A model generated the notes under the pieces. It did not search any database, had not been told where the DNA came from, and saw nothing but the letters and a program-made list of their open reading frames with translations. Positions 32,281-42,541 of a DNA stretch of 64,000 nucleotides are shown in pieces (the first letter of the stretch is position 1; every line of letters begins with the position of its first letter). The DNA is taken from positions 2,555,546 through 2,619,545 of the forward strand of contig CM030942.1 in NCBI GenBank assembly GCA_018136815.1, in the 5' to 3' direction. The translations under genes and the position numbers were made by a program. This DNA comes from Isochrysis galbana. Taxonomy: Eukaryota; Haptophyta; Isochrysidales; Isochrysidaceae.

Positions 32281-33416
32281 TAGTGGTTGTACTACATAGT
32301 AGAGTCCGCTTACGCACTAGACACTGGCTGCCGTGCGTGATACTTAGACAAGAAAACCAGCACCAATTCCCCTCCGGGGGGCCTGTCGGTCACCCCCAAC
32401 CCCATGCTCTGCCTTCTGGCATGAGAAGGGCAATCAACACCACCACCCAGACCCTGTTGTATTCTGGCCTTTTGGCATAAATATTTCGGCATGAGTACAA
32501 GCCTTCTTCGTTATCTACCGTCTTCTAGGTTCGTCGTGGTCGCTCAAGGCGAGCTGATTGGATTCTCCTTGGGCTTAAGTTCGGGTTCGCCGATTTTCGT
32601 CTCGAAAATCGAAGAGGGTTTGAGTTTTATTTTTAATTGGAGCCCATTCCCGCCGCTGGTCTCCCGCGCGATCGCGAGGGGAAAAACCTGTGGGAGAACA
32701 AATTTTGTTTAAAAAAAGTAATATATTTACTTTTACTTTTTACTTTCAATGTTTCTATTTATTTCTAACGTTACGAGACGACGTTACGAGGTTTGCCATA
32801 ATAGAGCTTTAGGGCTCTCCAAACAGCCCTCGCTGAGCAAAGGTGGCTCGGCGGGAAGTCTATGACTTTTTTGTTGTGTATCGCTATATGTGTGTGTACG
32901 TGATGGCAGATGGCAGGCTACTTTACTACTTACTATTAATATTGATAATACTGATAATACTATTAATTGGCGAGCGAAGCACACTATCTGTATCTAATAT
33001 GTTAGCTGTAGGGCACTATCTGTATCTAATATGTTAGCCAAAATGCACTATTAGGTTCAAATAGGTTAGCCCAAATCCAAACCTATTCACAAGCTTACAT
33101 CTAGATACATCTAGATGGTGGTTTTGGCCGCTAGATACCTAGAAAAAAAACCTTTTAATATCCTCGCCTCGCACGCGGCCACGGGTTTAACTACTGTAGC
33201 CACGCCCACTTCCCTTCCTCTCCCTCGCTACCCGCCTTGCGGCATCTCCCCTCGTGCACTACTTGGGGCCCAGGTTGCTGGGGGTTTAGGTTGGGTGGGG
33301 TGCACCGACCCCTAGTGGAGGTTCCCCGTCTTCCTCCTGTGCCTCTAGGCGGCCCGTTTCTTCTTGTGTCGAGTCGTGTGTGTCATCGCATGGTGTGTTA
33401 GTCGTCTCTTGTGCTG
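32281..33416. other. Repeat-rich intergenic stretch
   Basis: Holds dispersed repeat copy 2 (32450-32600) and a short imperfect tandem, GCACTATCTGTATCTAATAT plus GTTAGCC, repeated about three times at 32976-33060. No gene was recognised. Confidence 0.5.
32450..32600 (+). repeat. Dispersed repeat, copy 2 of 3
   Basis: Same order of blocks as 24060-24210: TTGTATTCTGGCCTTTTGGC, AATATTTCGGCATGAGTAC, CTTCTTCGTTATCTACCGTC, TTCTAGGTTCGTCGTGGTCG, GATTGGATTCTCCTTGGGCT. Confidence 0.7.
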
Positions 33417-33478
33417 TCATTGTCGTTTTCGCGGCGTGGTTGCTTGTCGTTCTGTGGCGGGGGGTGCGTGCCTGGGTC

Positions 33479-34319
33479 TCAGGCGAGCCTCTCGGCAAGG
33501 CCGATTGCTTTTGCTACTAAGTCTAGGCGGGCGCTCATTTTTAATGTTCCTTTGTCGTCTTCCATGAAGGTCGGAGCGCTGAGCTCCGGCAGGCTCTTGA
33601 GTTTTGGTTTTCTCCCCAGGGCCGCCTTTCTCGTGCGCGCCAGGCTGTGTGTCCTCGGCGTAGTATGACCTCTCACTAGGGTAGTGAATCTCATTAGTTC
33701 GGATTGTATCGTGGGTTTCACTCTGGCTGCCGTTTCCTCCCTCAGGAGTGTGGCTACGTGGTGTTTGGTGTCCTCCCACACGGTTTCCGGGTCTTTCCCT
33801 TCGTTCATTTTGCGCATGGCCCTTTGTAAGAGTATTTCTATCGTCCGCGTCGTTCCTTTTTCGTGTATAATCTCTAGGTCTATCGGGGCGTCGAAACGGC
33901 GTCCGGGCTTGTAGCCCGGCGTCTCGAACGTTGCGAGGACTGGGAGGTGGTCCGACGTGGCTTTGCCCGTGAATAGATCCGGGCTTGCTTGGCCCGTGTT
34001 TCTGCCATTGAAAGGCATCTGTGTCTTTGCTGTGGTATATTCTGTCGATTCGCGTGTGAATCGTGGCTGCCATCCTTGTGTAACCCACGCTCGGGTCTAA
34101 GCCCATCGTGTGGTGCACGTCCCGGAGTCGGTGGCTTCTGGCCACCGCCTTCCATTTCTCCCCGTGCGCGTTGTGGTATGTCGCTTCCCCCGTTTTCCGG
34201 GTGTCTTTTTGGTTGTCTTCTACGCAGTTAAAGTCGCCCCCGATTAAGGTCGGGGTTGCGTCGTGCGTTTTTAACTCCCGCTTTAGTTTCGCGATTTGCC
34301 CTTCTCGGGGGTGTCGCAT
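33479..34319 (-). pseudogene. LINE derivative: endonuclease domain joined directly to the C-terminal tail, RT deleted
   Basis: On minus the first frame (34319 downwards) encodes the end of an endonuclease/exonuclease/phosphatase domain: LIGGDFNCVEDNQKDTRK, DPSVGYTRM and RIDRIYHSKD. It shifts frame near 34018, and the second frame continues with GKATSDHLPVLATFE, the conserved SDH motif of APE-type LINE endonucleases. After a linker it passes into RFTTLVRG, GRKPKLK and a C-terminal block ending at the stop near 33479, which is the family C C terminus. The reverse transcriptase and zinc domain, normally several hundred residues between these parts, are absent. The element is non-autonomous and has at least one frameshift. 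Confidence 0.8.
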
Positions 34320-34442
34320 TCATCCTAGAGGATGCGATTTCCAGGCTCTTGTTTCCAGGTCCTTCGCCGTGCGGCCACACGGTGAAGCTCAGGTACATCT
34401 AGGTTGGTAGGGTTCGTCCCTAGCGATCTAGAATTCGAGTTC
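34318..34442 (+). repeat. Dispersed repeat, inverted copy of 20968-21105
   Basis: Contains CATCCTAGAGGATGCGATTT, AGGTCCTTCGCCGTGCGGCC, ACACGGTGAAGCTCAGGTAC and TCGTCCCTAGCGATCTAG, matching the minus strand of 20968-21105. It begins exactly where the LINE endonuclease frame stops being open, so it may mark that element's 5' edge or a neighbouring element. Confidence 0.7.
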
Positions 34443-35499
34443 TCGTTTCGTTCCTTCTAGCCTGTCTGTCAGGTCTAGATTCCAGGTTTCCTCCTTTCGG
34501 GTAATCTTGACCCAAAGGAGCCAGGTCGCCTGTCACTCGCTGCGCGCTTGTCTCAGGCTCTCAGGTTACCTTGTGAAGGCTTGTTTAGCTTCTTGCAAGG
34601 CTTGTCGTTTCTTGTTGGGTTCCGGTTCTTTCTTGGGACCTGCTGACTTTCGTTGTTGTCCAGGCCTGTTCTTCGTAGGTTCTGCTTGGCCTGGTTAGGG
34701 TTTCGTTGAATCCCCGCGTTCGGCGTTTGGCGTTGGCGTTCGGAAACTTCCTCTCACATTCCCTAGGTCCGCTACCCTTGGCTTGTAGGTCCTTGCTTCT
34801 TTCTTCTCGGTCAAGGTTTTGGCGAGCAAGTCGGTTGCTCTATCCGCTCGAGATTTGAGGTTTAATTTGCTATCTCCCCTTGGAGACCGGTGTAGGTTCG
34901 CTTCCTAGGTGAGGGAATCTTTCCCCTTGATGCAAGTTACATGCAAGCCCTTGGCCCCTTTGGTGTTTCTTCCCCTTGGTTGCTACTCAGGGTTGTTCGT
35001 TAGAAGCGTCTAGAAGGTTCACGCTCAACGGCAAGATTTATTCGGTCGTGAAGATATCTCGTCGCGATCTGTATCCAAAGTGATCGCCGTGGTCCCGCGA
35101 CAGGACGCTCCCCTTCGGACTCTCCGCTACGTGGGAAGTTACAACGGAGACACGCTCCGGCCGTCGCTGCGGAGTCTCTCTCTCTCTCGCTCTCTCTCTC
35201 CGTCTCTCGCGACGTGTTTGAGTTATCGGTGATTTGGGGTCGCGGTTGCTTGATAATTTGCTTTGTTTGGGTGAATGATTCCGGTGTGTTCGTGAGTCGG
35301 TGTATCCTGTTGTTCTCAGCTTCGTTGTCCGTCGTTGTTCGCTGCGTCGCTGCACTCAAGCAGCTTAGGCTCCCTCCCTGAGGGAAGAGTTCTTTGTAGG
35401 TCTAACAATCTCTTACAACCCATCACACTAGGGCCGCTAGGAGCGCCTCGCTGCCCCACAGTCCTTCGTTCGCCGTTCGTTCCCTGTCCATACACCCGA
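34443..35499. other. Probable 5' untranslated or terminal region of the following retroelement ORF
   Basis: No gene was recognised. Repeated CTTCCCCTTGG, CCTTGG and GGTTCG words occur, and there is a short CT tract at 35177-35206. Its position directly before the Gag/ORF1-like frame suggests a 5' UTR or LTR, but no matching second copy is visible, because the downstream side is lost in the assembly gap. Confidence 0.35.
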
Positions 35500-37285
35500 A
35501 TGGGGTTGCCCGACCCAGTCCAGAATTTCATTCACCCGACTCCCGGTGGGGAGGAGGGACAAAGCGCCGCGCTAGCCGCCGGTGCCGCTCGCGACGGAGT
35601 GGCTCAGAGCCCTCCGGCTCCGCTCGACTCGACAAGCACGAAATCGAAGCTTGCGTCCTCGGCCGCAGAGGAGGAACCCCTCAGGGAACCTTCTCTGCCC
35701 GCTGCAGCTTTTGCTCCCGTGGGATGTCCGAGTGATCCCACGGCTTCTGAGGCTACACCAATGGCACCCATCACCCCGGCTGCTATCTCAACGACTGGCT
35801 CCGATCAGCTCGTGGCGGATGGCGAGGATTTGTCCGCTTCCTTCGGCACCCACCGGGTGCAATCACAGCGGGCCATGGTGGAGCATGACCCTCTCCCGCA
35901 TGAGGCCAACTTCAGCGTCGCTGAGTTGGCCAATGAGGTGGAGGAGGGTCCCCTCCCTCTGATTCAGTTTGACCCCCCTCCTCACCTTCGAGATGATGAG
36001 TCTGAGGTCGGTGAAGGGGAGGGGATCAGCTTCCGAAGCCCCGCTTACCGGGACTATGCCCCGCCGTCATCAAAAGGGGTCCTTGATCAAGAGATCACCC
36101 CGATCGAGACGGCCGCGGCGCGTCAGGATGCGGAAATGGCAAGGCTTCAGGCGGAGACCAACACCCTAAAAGGGGCTGTGGAGCGCCTACAGTCATCCCT
36201 TGCCGCGGCAGAGGCGAGGGAGGGGCTTCTCCGGGATCAAGTTGAAGCAGGGTTCAAAGCCCTGACTCAGCTACTCCAAGCCCGCCAAGAGCCCACTTCA
36301 AGTCCGTCCATGGATCGGACCGAGGCGGCTGCGGATTCTGCTAGGCCGGCTCAGAAGGAACCATCCATGGACGAGCCTCCTGCCCTAGACCAAAAGGGCC
36401 ACGCCTCTCCGGCTACTAGGGTTCCACGGTCGGCGTACCCGACCTCCAAATCGGAATCCCGCCGCCAGGATCAGAGCCCTTACCGGGGCCCGACCCCGGT
36501 GGTGCCGTTCCGCCACCCTCGCGACCCCTGCCTTGCGGTGGGGATGGATGAGCGAGAGGCAGTTGTAAGCGAGTGGAAAAATCTCCTCGCCCTGCCCTCA
36601 CGCGATCTGGCCGCCCTTTACAGCGACTCCGACGAGCATGAGCTCATCCACACCATTTTGAAGAGCAACCTCTCCCTGGCGGGCAACGTTTGGCATTGCC
36701 GAATTTTCATGGAGGAGGACCACTTGCTCAAATGGGTGCGTAGCCGCTTCTCAGCCGAGCAAACCCTTCACCATCAGGTCAGGATGGGCAAAGAGCTTTC
36801 GGAGCTCCGCTTCCCAAAGGCCCTCGCCTCCGATAACGTTCAAACCGCGGCGACAGCCTGGAACGAATTTCGGCTAACTCTCATCAAGCCGTTGGAGCGG
36901 GCACTAGCGCTCGGCTGCGATCATCGCGAAATATTTACCTCCCTCCTCGCGGCAGCCGGAGCCAATTCCAGCGGCAATTCTCGCATCTTCGCCTTCCTCC
37001 TCGATCTAGTGGAGGACCGCGCCCTCGCTCTCAATCCTGTCCTCGCTGCTGACGTCCTTCTTCGCAAATGCGACGGGACCTTCGCAAACGGGGCCGATGG
37101 TTTCGCGAAAGACTCGGCGTCGATGGAGTGGGACCGCATGAGGGAGCGCGAGGCCGGCGCTGATCTATGTGAGCTCAGCAAGAATTTGGTTCGCGCCTAC
37201 ATCCGCAAGCTTGGCGATTCCGCGGTTGACTCCACCAACGTGTGGGATCATCCAAACATGGCCCATGAGATCAACCAGAGGTTCG
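35500..37285 (+). CDS. Gag/ORF1-like retroelement protein, truncated by the assembly gap
   Basis: The frame starts at ATG 35500 (open further upstream, but without an ATG) and runs into the N gap, giving about 595 residues without a stop. The first 200 residues are Pro/Ala/Ser/Glu-rich and probably disordered. Residues about 205-265 form a coiled coil (EITPIETAAARQDAEMARLQ and on). After another disordered linker, residues about 345-590 form a folded helical region with WKNLLALP, NVWHCRIFMEEDHLLKW and LRLTLIKPLERAL-type helices. Disordered N terminus, coiled coil and helical core resemble a retroelement capsid/Gag or LINE ORF1 protein. A family A-type LINE tail lies just beyond the gap, which favours ORF1 of that LINE with the rest missing. 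No zinc knuckle is visible before the gap. Confidence 0.5.
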
Positions 37286-37385
37286 NNNNNNNNNNNNNNN
37301 NNNNNNNNNNNNNNNNNNNNNNNNNNNNNNNNNNNNNNNNNNNNNNNNNNNNNNNNNNNNNNNNNNNNNNNNNNNNNNNNNNNNN
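37286..37385. other. Assembly gap, 100 N
   Basis: Exactly 100 N, a conventional placeholder for a gap of unknown size. The missing sequence probably includes the rest of the retroelement. Confidence 0.99.
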
Positions 37386-37475
37386 GGTAGATGAGGACGG
37401 GTAGTGGGGAGTAGCACAAGCACTCTGCCTTGCGCCGTACAAGTAACGGTAATTTTGAAAAGATTTTTATTGTTG
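37386..37475 (+). mobile_element. LINE family A-like 3' tail
   Basis: GGGTAGTGGGGAGTAGCACA, AGCACTCTGCCTTGCGCCGT and GTAACGGTAATTTTGAAAAG, then ATTTTT, match the last 80 bases of the family A tail at 54065-54139 with some divergence. Confidence 0.6.
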
Positions 37476-37674
37476 TCAGTAGTATTTTTATGGAGACACA
37501 AAGCTTGACCCAAACGCAGCCACTGTCATGCTTCGGACGGTTATGGGCTACCGGAAATGGTGTGACAGCTACGCACCGCGGAATGATTGCTCGCTCGACA
37601 CTGACTGACGGCTAGCTGTGCGCCGTAGCGGAAGTGTTGAGCTTGGGTAGGGAGTTGGTGGTGCAGTAATAGGG

Positions 37675-39059
37675 CTATGTGATGCAAGCGAGATTGAATC
37701 GTGGACTCGGAATACCAGCTTCCGGGCCTCTATGGATGCGAATGGGGGAAGGAAGAGAAGGAGACTCCTCAAATGTCTCATTGTTGAACTCCATGGCACA
37801 TGCTGCTTGCGGCACTACGTCAGTCAGGACTTGCTGAAGGCGAGCAAGATGCTTCTTTGTAAACAGAAGATGTCTCACGAGAGGAAGAGTTGGAAGTGCA
37901 TAGCAAGCGTATGAAACTTCAAACAAGTTGACAAGAAGATCAAGGATCAGAGTTTCACGGTTTCAAAGCTCGTAAAGAGGTGGTCCGCAGTATGGTACCT
38001 CCTCGAGTGCTTGCGCATCACGTACTGGTCAATCAGATAGTTTTCGTTGCTCCCGGGGGGAGCGGTGACTTCGCGCCACCACCCCGATTGTGCGCCCCGA
38101 TGACGCTCGGGGGGAGGGGTGTCGTCATGCCGATGCACTGTCGAGACCTCACTGCCATCCCGCAGCACTCGCAGCACATCCAGTACGCACATATCTTCTG
38201 CTGTGGAAGGTAGTTTCTGTTGCTGAACATGACCGACATCAGATGGATTCTCTTCGAATTGCGACGCCGTAGCCTTTGATCGAAGTGAGCAGGCGGAAAC
38301 AACCGAGACTGGGCCGATTTCCGAACGCCTGTCTTGATCCAATTGGCTCCTCCCACCCGAAGATGCGCCCTCTCGACCGATGTACGATACCTCGGAGCCT
38401 GCTCCATCAGCCCTCGAGCCATCCATCGACAAAAGACCTACAGAAGCCCGGCGCATCTCCTCCAGGCGCTGTCTAGTGAGCAATGAGGCCTCCGTTAAGG
38501 ACTTATGGAGCGTGCGGTGCGAACACGCACTCTCAGCAGGGATAGCAGCAAAGACGCCTGACGCGGGTCTCCTTGCAATACTTGGAGTGGTTACTGCGGA
38601 CGCATTCCTACCCGGATCCATGACCGCCCTGGATGCGGCAGTCTGTGGCCGTCCAGCATTTCCGCTTGACTCTTCACGCAGCTTCGCCAAACGTGTTGGC
38701 TTGTATGGCGGGAACGTGGAGATTGTTGAGCCACTTGCTCTCCTCCCACCCACGCACGAGGATGCGTGCATCGAGGCGGCCGAGGCAGAACTGCGGAGCG
38801 AGCCCGCTTCCCCTGGTTTCCGTTCTGTTCTGTACGCGCTCTGTGCTCTCCCAGCTCTCCTTGCTCCATTTCCGTCCCTCGTGGCCCTCGGCACGATCTG
38901 GTCGACAGCGGCCATGAAACCAGGCGGGTAGCCGAAGCCCCAGGCGGGTACGCGCGTGCCGCCCTGCGACACACTCTGCCACTCCTTCTCGCAGCACTCT
39001 AGAAAGCCGGCGAGGGTATACGTCTCATTGAACGGAGAGCGTGCCATCGACCGACTCAC
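37675..39059 (-). CDS. Hypothetical protein with HD-hydrolase-like RYHTxxH motif; one apparent frameshift
   Basis: On minus, 370 codons run from 39059 to a stop at 37947. The start codon of this frame is uncertain. A largely disordered Arg/Ser/Ala-rich region covers residues about 60-320. It is followed by a structured end, ENYLIDQYVMRKHSRRYHTADHLF. The YxxxxRxYHTxxH pattern recalls the start of the predicted HD-superfamily phosphohydrolases (COG4339), but the HD pair itself is not seen. Right at the stop the frame appears broken: one extra base in GTGAAACTCTGATCC would let translation continue LILDLLVNLFEVSYACYALP for a further 85 residues with coding-like composition (to about 37675). This could be an assembly indel, a real frameshift or a missed intron. 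Family assignment is tentative. Confidence 0.5.
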
Positions 39060-40055
39060 TCTCCACGACGGCCGTTACGAGAGACAAGTGCGTGACGAGA
39101 GAAGAAGACGGAGAAACGAGACGGCAAAACTCGCTCCCCCCTCCCACCCCCCCCTCTTTCTAACCCCTCCCCTCCCTTTTCTTCCCTCCCCCCTCCACAC
39201 CTTTGTCTCCCTCCCCCTTTTCTCCCCCCCCCCCCTTCTTCGCCCCCGGGCCGTTATGCCGAAGGAATCCGTCCGTCCGCTCATCGATCGATCGATCGTT
39301 GGTTCCCACTCACAGCTTCATCTTCGCCGCCCTCGCGAGAGGCCTTCCTGGTTGAACCTGAGTTGTTTTGAAGGGGTCACTTTCCACTATTCCCAAAGGG
39401 GTTACGTCCTCGTCGCCGTCGCACCGTCGTTGGCTTGTTGTCGCGCTAGCTCGCCTTCAATGATTACTCTGATCTACATTGCTCTACTCACTACTGTCAC
39501 TAGGCCCAAGATGGGCTGGGCCAAACATGGTACCCCCGCCGAGAGGATTTCGTCCCTCCTCTGCGCGCGACTGAGCGCACGCTCTCCGGATCTCTTCACC
39601 CAAAACAAGGTTCGACCAAACAACGTGCGCTTAGCAATGGCGCCATCACCCCGCCATCACCGGGGCGTTGGTATTGTGTATTGTATATTGTATTCCTGCC
39701 CATCCGAAGGCTGTAGTTGTAGGCCGTAGGCATGAATATTCATGTAAGGTACACGCCCACACTCACAGTTGAACAGCCCCCGTGTTGCTACTGACGCACA
39801 AGACACACAGATTCGGATTCCCCATGGTCTCAAGATCAGGTTGCTGTAGATCTTGGTCTCGAAATTTGCAATTTGCGACTCGAATTTTGTTTTCGTTGTT
39901 ACTATAATTGTTGGCTCGTTTAAGGAAATAAACAGACATGACTTCGACTTCTCGCTCTGCAGTCGCTCTGCGAGACTCTCGCACACCTCCCCGAGACCTT
40001 CTTCCACGAAGGATCCAAAATAAACAAAAAGGAATTCTTAAACTCGTGGGAGTGC
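39060..40055. other. Intergenic; C/T-rich 39125-39240 and a diverged dispersed repeat
   Basis: The pyrimidine tract at 39125-39240 lies on the 5' side of the minus-strand gene. Copy 3 of the dispersed repeat lies at 39690-39880. No gene was recognised. The frame at 38956-39729 on plus is compositional. Confidence 0.4.
39690..39880 (+). repeat. Dispersed repeat, diverged copy 3 of 3
   Basis: Shares TTGTATTC, GGCATGAATATT, CACACAGATTCGGATTCCCC, TGGTCTCAAG and TTGGTCTCGAAATTTG with 24060-24210 and 32450-32620; other parts differ. Confidence 0.5.
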
Positions 40056-40499
40056 GTGGTAGGTCACGCCTCGAGACTCCTAGAAACGGCGCAAGCAGCC
40101 CCGCCTCCGGCCTCAGCCGCCTCCAATTCGCGACAGAGACGTTCAGACGACGCAACCCCGCCGGAAGAAGAAGCGAGGGAGATCAAGGTGTCCGAAGATG
40201 ACACATACATCACTAAAATGAATAATATATGGATACTCACGGACACTAACTATCTGGGAGAAGCCACACACACCACCGAGGTCAGCAGATTCACGATCCT
40301 CGCCAGAGGCCTCGTGCCCCCAGACAGGCCCTCGACCGCACGCACAAACAAGGCCTCCCAAGGGAGGAAACCTAAACTCAAGTCCCCGCGTGAACTATGC
40401 GCCCCCGTTTTCACAATCAACGACAATGACACACTATCGCTGGGCACAAACCTATCCGCGGTAGCGCAAGCGCTCCGCATAGCGGAGAGACTCGCATAA
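40056..40499 (+). pseudogene. LINE family C copy, internally deleted ORF remnant
   Basis: The 3' 70 codons (SRFTILARGLVPP to the stop at 40497-40499) match the family C C terminus at 1147-1357 at about 85% identity. The upstream 75 codons (polar, with SEDDTYITKMNNIWILTD) have no counterpart in the first copy at that position. The zinc cluster and AWRY block that should precede the tail are missing, so the copy carries an internal deletion. No ATG lies at 40056; the true 5' limit is unknown. Confidence 0.7.
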
Positions 40500-40762
40500 C
40501 AGCGCACAAACCCAACCCGCGGCCCTCCTGCCTACCAGACCCTCGTCCTCGGCCACACCGTGAACCAACCGTCTACCTCACTGACACACGATACAATATA
40601 ATAACAACCGATAGCCCGATGGCGCAGGAGGAAGAGGAGGACAACCTATCGGGGATCGGAACACGCCGTCTGCTGCAGGAAACCCCACACACCCAGCCCC
40701 TAGGTAGCGCACGAGGGACGGGCCGCAAGGCAGGTGGAGGGGGGGGAGAGGAGCGGACGTGG
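40500..40762 (+). mobile_element. LINE family C tail, first part, before the hAT insertion
   Basis: Matches 1358-1625 (ACCGATAGCCCGATGGCGCA, GGATCGGAACACGCCGTCTG, CCCCTAGGTAGCGCACGAGG). It is broken at ACGTGG (40757-40762) by the next element and resumes at 41685 with ACGTGGCTGCACAGTAAGGG, ending at AAGAAGTTTTTTTT near 41747. Confidence 0.8.
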
Positions 40763-41684
40763 CTAAGGCGTGGAACAGGGGCTTGTAAGCACTAAGTACT
40801 TAGAAGTAGATAGTGACTCATGGCTAAGTACCTACTTAAAGATAGTGCCCGCAGCTAAGTACTTACTTCGAGATAATGCCAAAGTCTAGCTAGTTAACTT
40901 AGATAACTGAGATATCTAGATAATTGGTTAGCTATTTTTTCTATTTTTATTTTATTAATTATTTGTTTGGGTTTGGCTTTACTGTTTACTGTTTACTCTT
41001 TGTTGAGCCATTGTGCGCCCGCCCACGCCCACGCCCTCCTCGCCTTTTCTCCGCTCCCATAGCCCCCTCTATTGTCTAGTGCGAGCGACATGACGATGGC
41101 ATCCGAGGAAGTGGAAGCTGAGGTGCTTGATGATTTGGAGCGGTACTTGATACTTGAACCTGCCGGCTGAAGACGAAGACAACTTAGGCACCTCGGCGTG
41201 TTAGTGTTAGCATGGTGGATGGTGGAAGCGGCGCGACCACAGCGGCCCGGGTGGGCTGCCCGTTCTTGCTAAGATGGCCCGACGATATCTCGGTAGGCCT
41301 GCGAGCTCGGCCGGAGTTGAACGGATGTTCTCTAACAAAGGCCGGTAAGTTGCACGATGACGATGATCTCAAGGCTTCCCAAGCAGATGAAAGCTTAGAG
41401 CATGCTTTGCTCGCAGCAGCCAATTGTGATTGAGTGAGAGTTTGTTTGATTGAGCTTGAGCTCGCGCATTTATTTATCATTACGTGGGCTCACACGCACG
41501 CAGCACGCACACGCACGCGCGCGCGCGCGGGCGGTATTAATTGGGTATTAACAGGTTATGCCCCATATGCTAAGTACCTACTTAGAGATAGTGCTCCACT
41601 GCTAAGTACCTACTTAAAGATAGTGCCAAAGCGTGGTAGATAGCCAACTAAGTAGTTAGCTGGGTAACTTGTTCCACGCCTTAG
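40763..41684. mobile_element. hAT-family transposon remnant inserted in a LINE tail
   Basis: Ends CTAAGGCGTGGAACA and TGTTCCACGCCTTAG are perfect 15-base inverted repeats. ACGTGG (8 bases, ACGTGGCT, if the CT is counted in the duplication) is repeated at both borders. Internal TAAGTACCTACTTAAAGATA-type subterminal repeats lie at both ends. Between 41090 and 41433 on plus the sequence encodes a decayed hAT transposase C terminus: LPVLAKMARRYLGRPASSAG, then VERMFSNK, a one-base frame break, KAGKLHDDDD and a final helix ending NCD. This is the hAT dimerisation domain, so the element is a deleted hAT copy. Confidence 0.85.
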
Positions 41685-41747
41685 ACGTGGCTGCACAGTA
41701 AGGGTGCGAGGTCGCGCGCGCGGCGAGATTATTAAGAAGTTTTTTTT
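41685..41747 (+). mobile_element. LINE family C tail, end part, after the hAT insertion
   Basis: Continues the interrupted tail: CTGCACAGTAAGGGTGCGAG, GTCGCGCGCGCGGCGAGATT, ATTAAGAAG and an oligo-T run, equivalent to 1628-1687 of the first copy. Confidence 0.8.
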
Positions 41748-41995
41748 TCTGCGAGACTCTCGCTCTCAGCCTTTTCTCTCTCCCCCTATCCTCCTCTCCT
41801 CGGCCGACGGAAGGAACTCGAAATCGAAACGGAGCAACGGAAACGAAAGAAAGTGGGGCGAGTAGCGTAACCGGGCGGGAGAGGAGACCTTTCCTCTGGC
41901 CCTCTACAGCTTCCTGTGGGTTTTCTTCTGAGAAGGCGGGCTCATGCCCGCCCTCCACACCTGCTCCACACCTCATACCGTCTCGGCCTATACGT

Positions 41996-42541
41996 GTGCG
42001 TGGGTGCTTCTGCCCGTGGAACCGTCCAAAGTGTGGGTCTGGATACACTTATTTTACACTCCAAAGTCGGACTTCAAAGTCAACGGGGTGGACCAAAAGC
42101 AAAAAAATACTAGGCATCAGGTGGCATCTTCTCAGCACCGAGCAAACCTCCTCTGGCCACAATTGCCACGAACCCGCCGTGAACCGCCCTCCACGGCATA
42201 GCTTTGGGATCTTCTCGCCCAAGGGCACACGCGGTAGAGGAGGGGCGCCAAACTGGGAGAGTGCGTGCCATCGAAGAGAAACTAACACGATAGTGTCTTG
42301 GTATCGGAACTTGATGAAGGCAACTCGCAGAGTTAGGCGTTCATTTCAGGGGCCGGCGCAACGGCAAGCCCGACTGTGCAATTGCGGCAGATCATGTAAG
42401 GTCAAGTTCACTGCCGCTTGCAATCCGCATGCCACTCACTGTGCATGCAAGTCGGCTCACACGTCATACGATGAAAGGGTGTCGCAGTTTCCCCAGAATC
42501 TCAACATTTCTCGAAATGGGCTGCTCATCGATGCTTTTTGA
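41996..42541 (+). CDS. Possible Cys-rich protein fragment (weak, conflicts with the minus-strand gene)
   Basis: An open frame of 181 codons without an obvious ATG-proximal domain. Near its end it reads CNCGRSCKVKFTAACNPHATHCACK, a CxC...C...C...CxC spacing reminiscent of Cys clusters in some eukaryotic transposases. The last 20 codons lie opposite the third exon of the minus-strand membrane protein gene (42583-42525), so both cannot easily be coding. I regard this frame as less likely. Confidence 0.2.
   Translation: MRGCFCPWNRPKCGSGYTYFTLQSRTSKSTGWTKSKKILGIRWHLLSTEQTSSGHNCHEPAVNRPPRHSFGIFSPKGTRGRGGAPNWESACHRRETNTIVSWYRNLMKATRRVRRSFQGPAQRQARLCNCGRSCKVKFTAACNPHATHCACKSAHTSYDERVSQFPQNLNISRNGLLIDAF

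Noticed and set aside
38380..38931. Plus-strand frame of 183 codons
   Set aside because: Antisense to the longer minus-strand HD-like gene; no independent domain.
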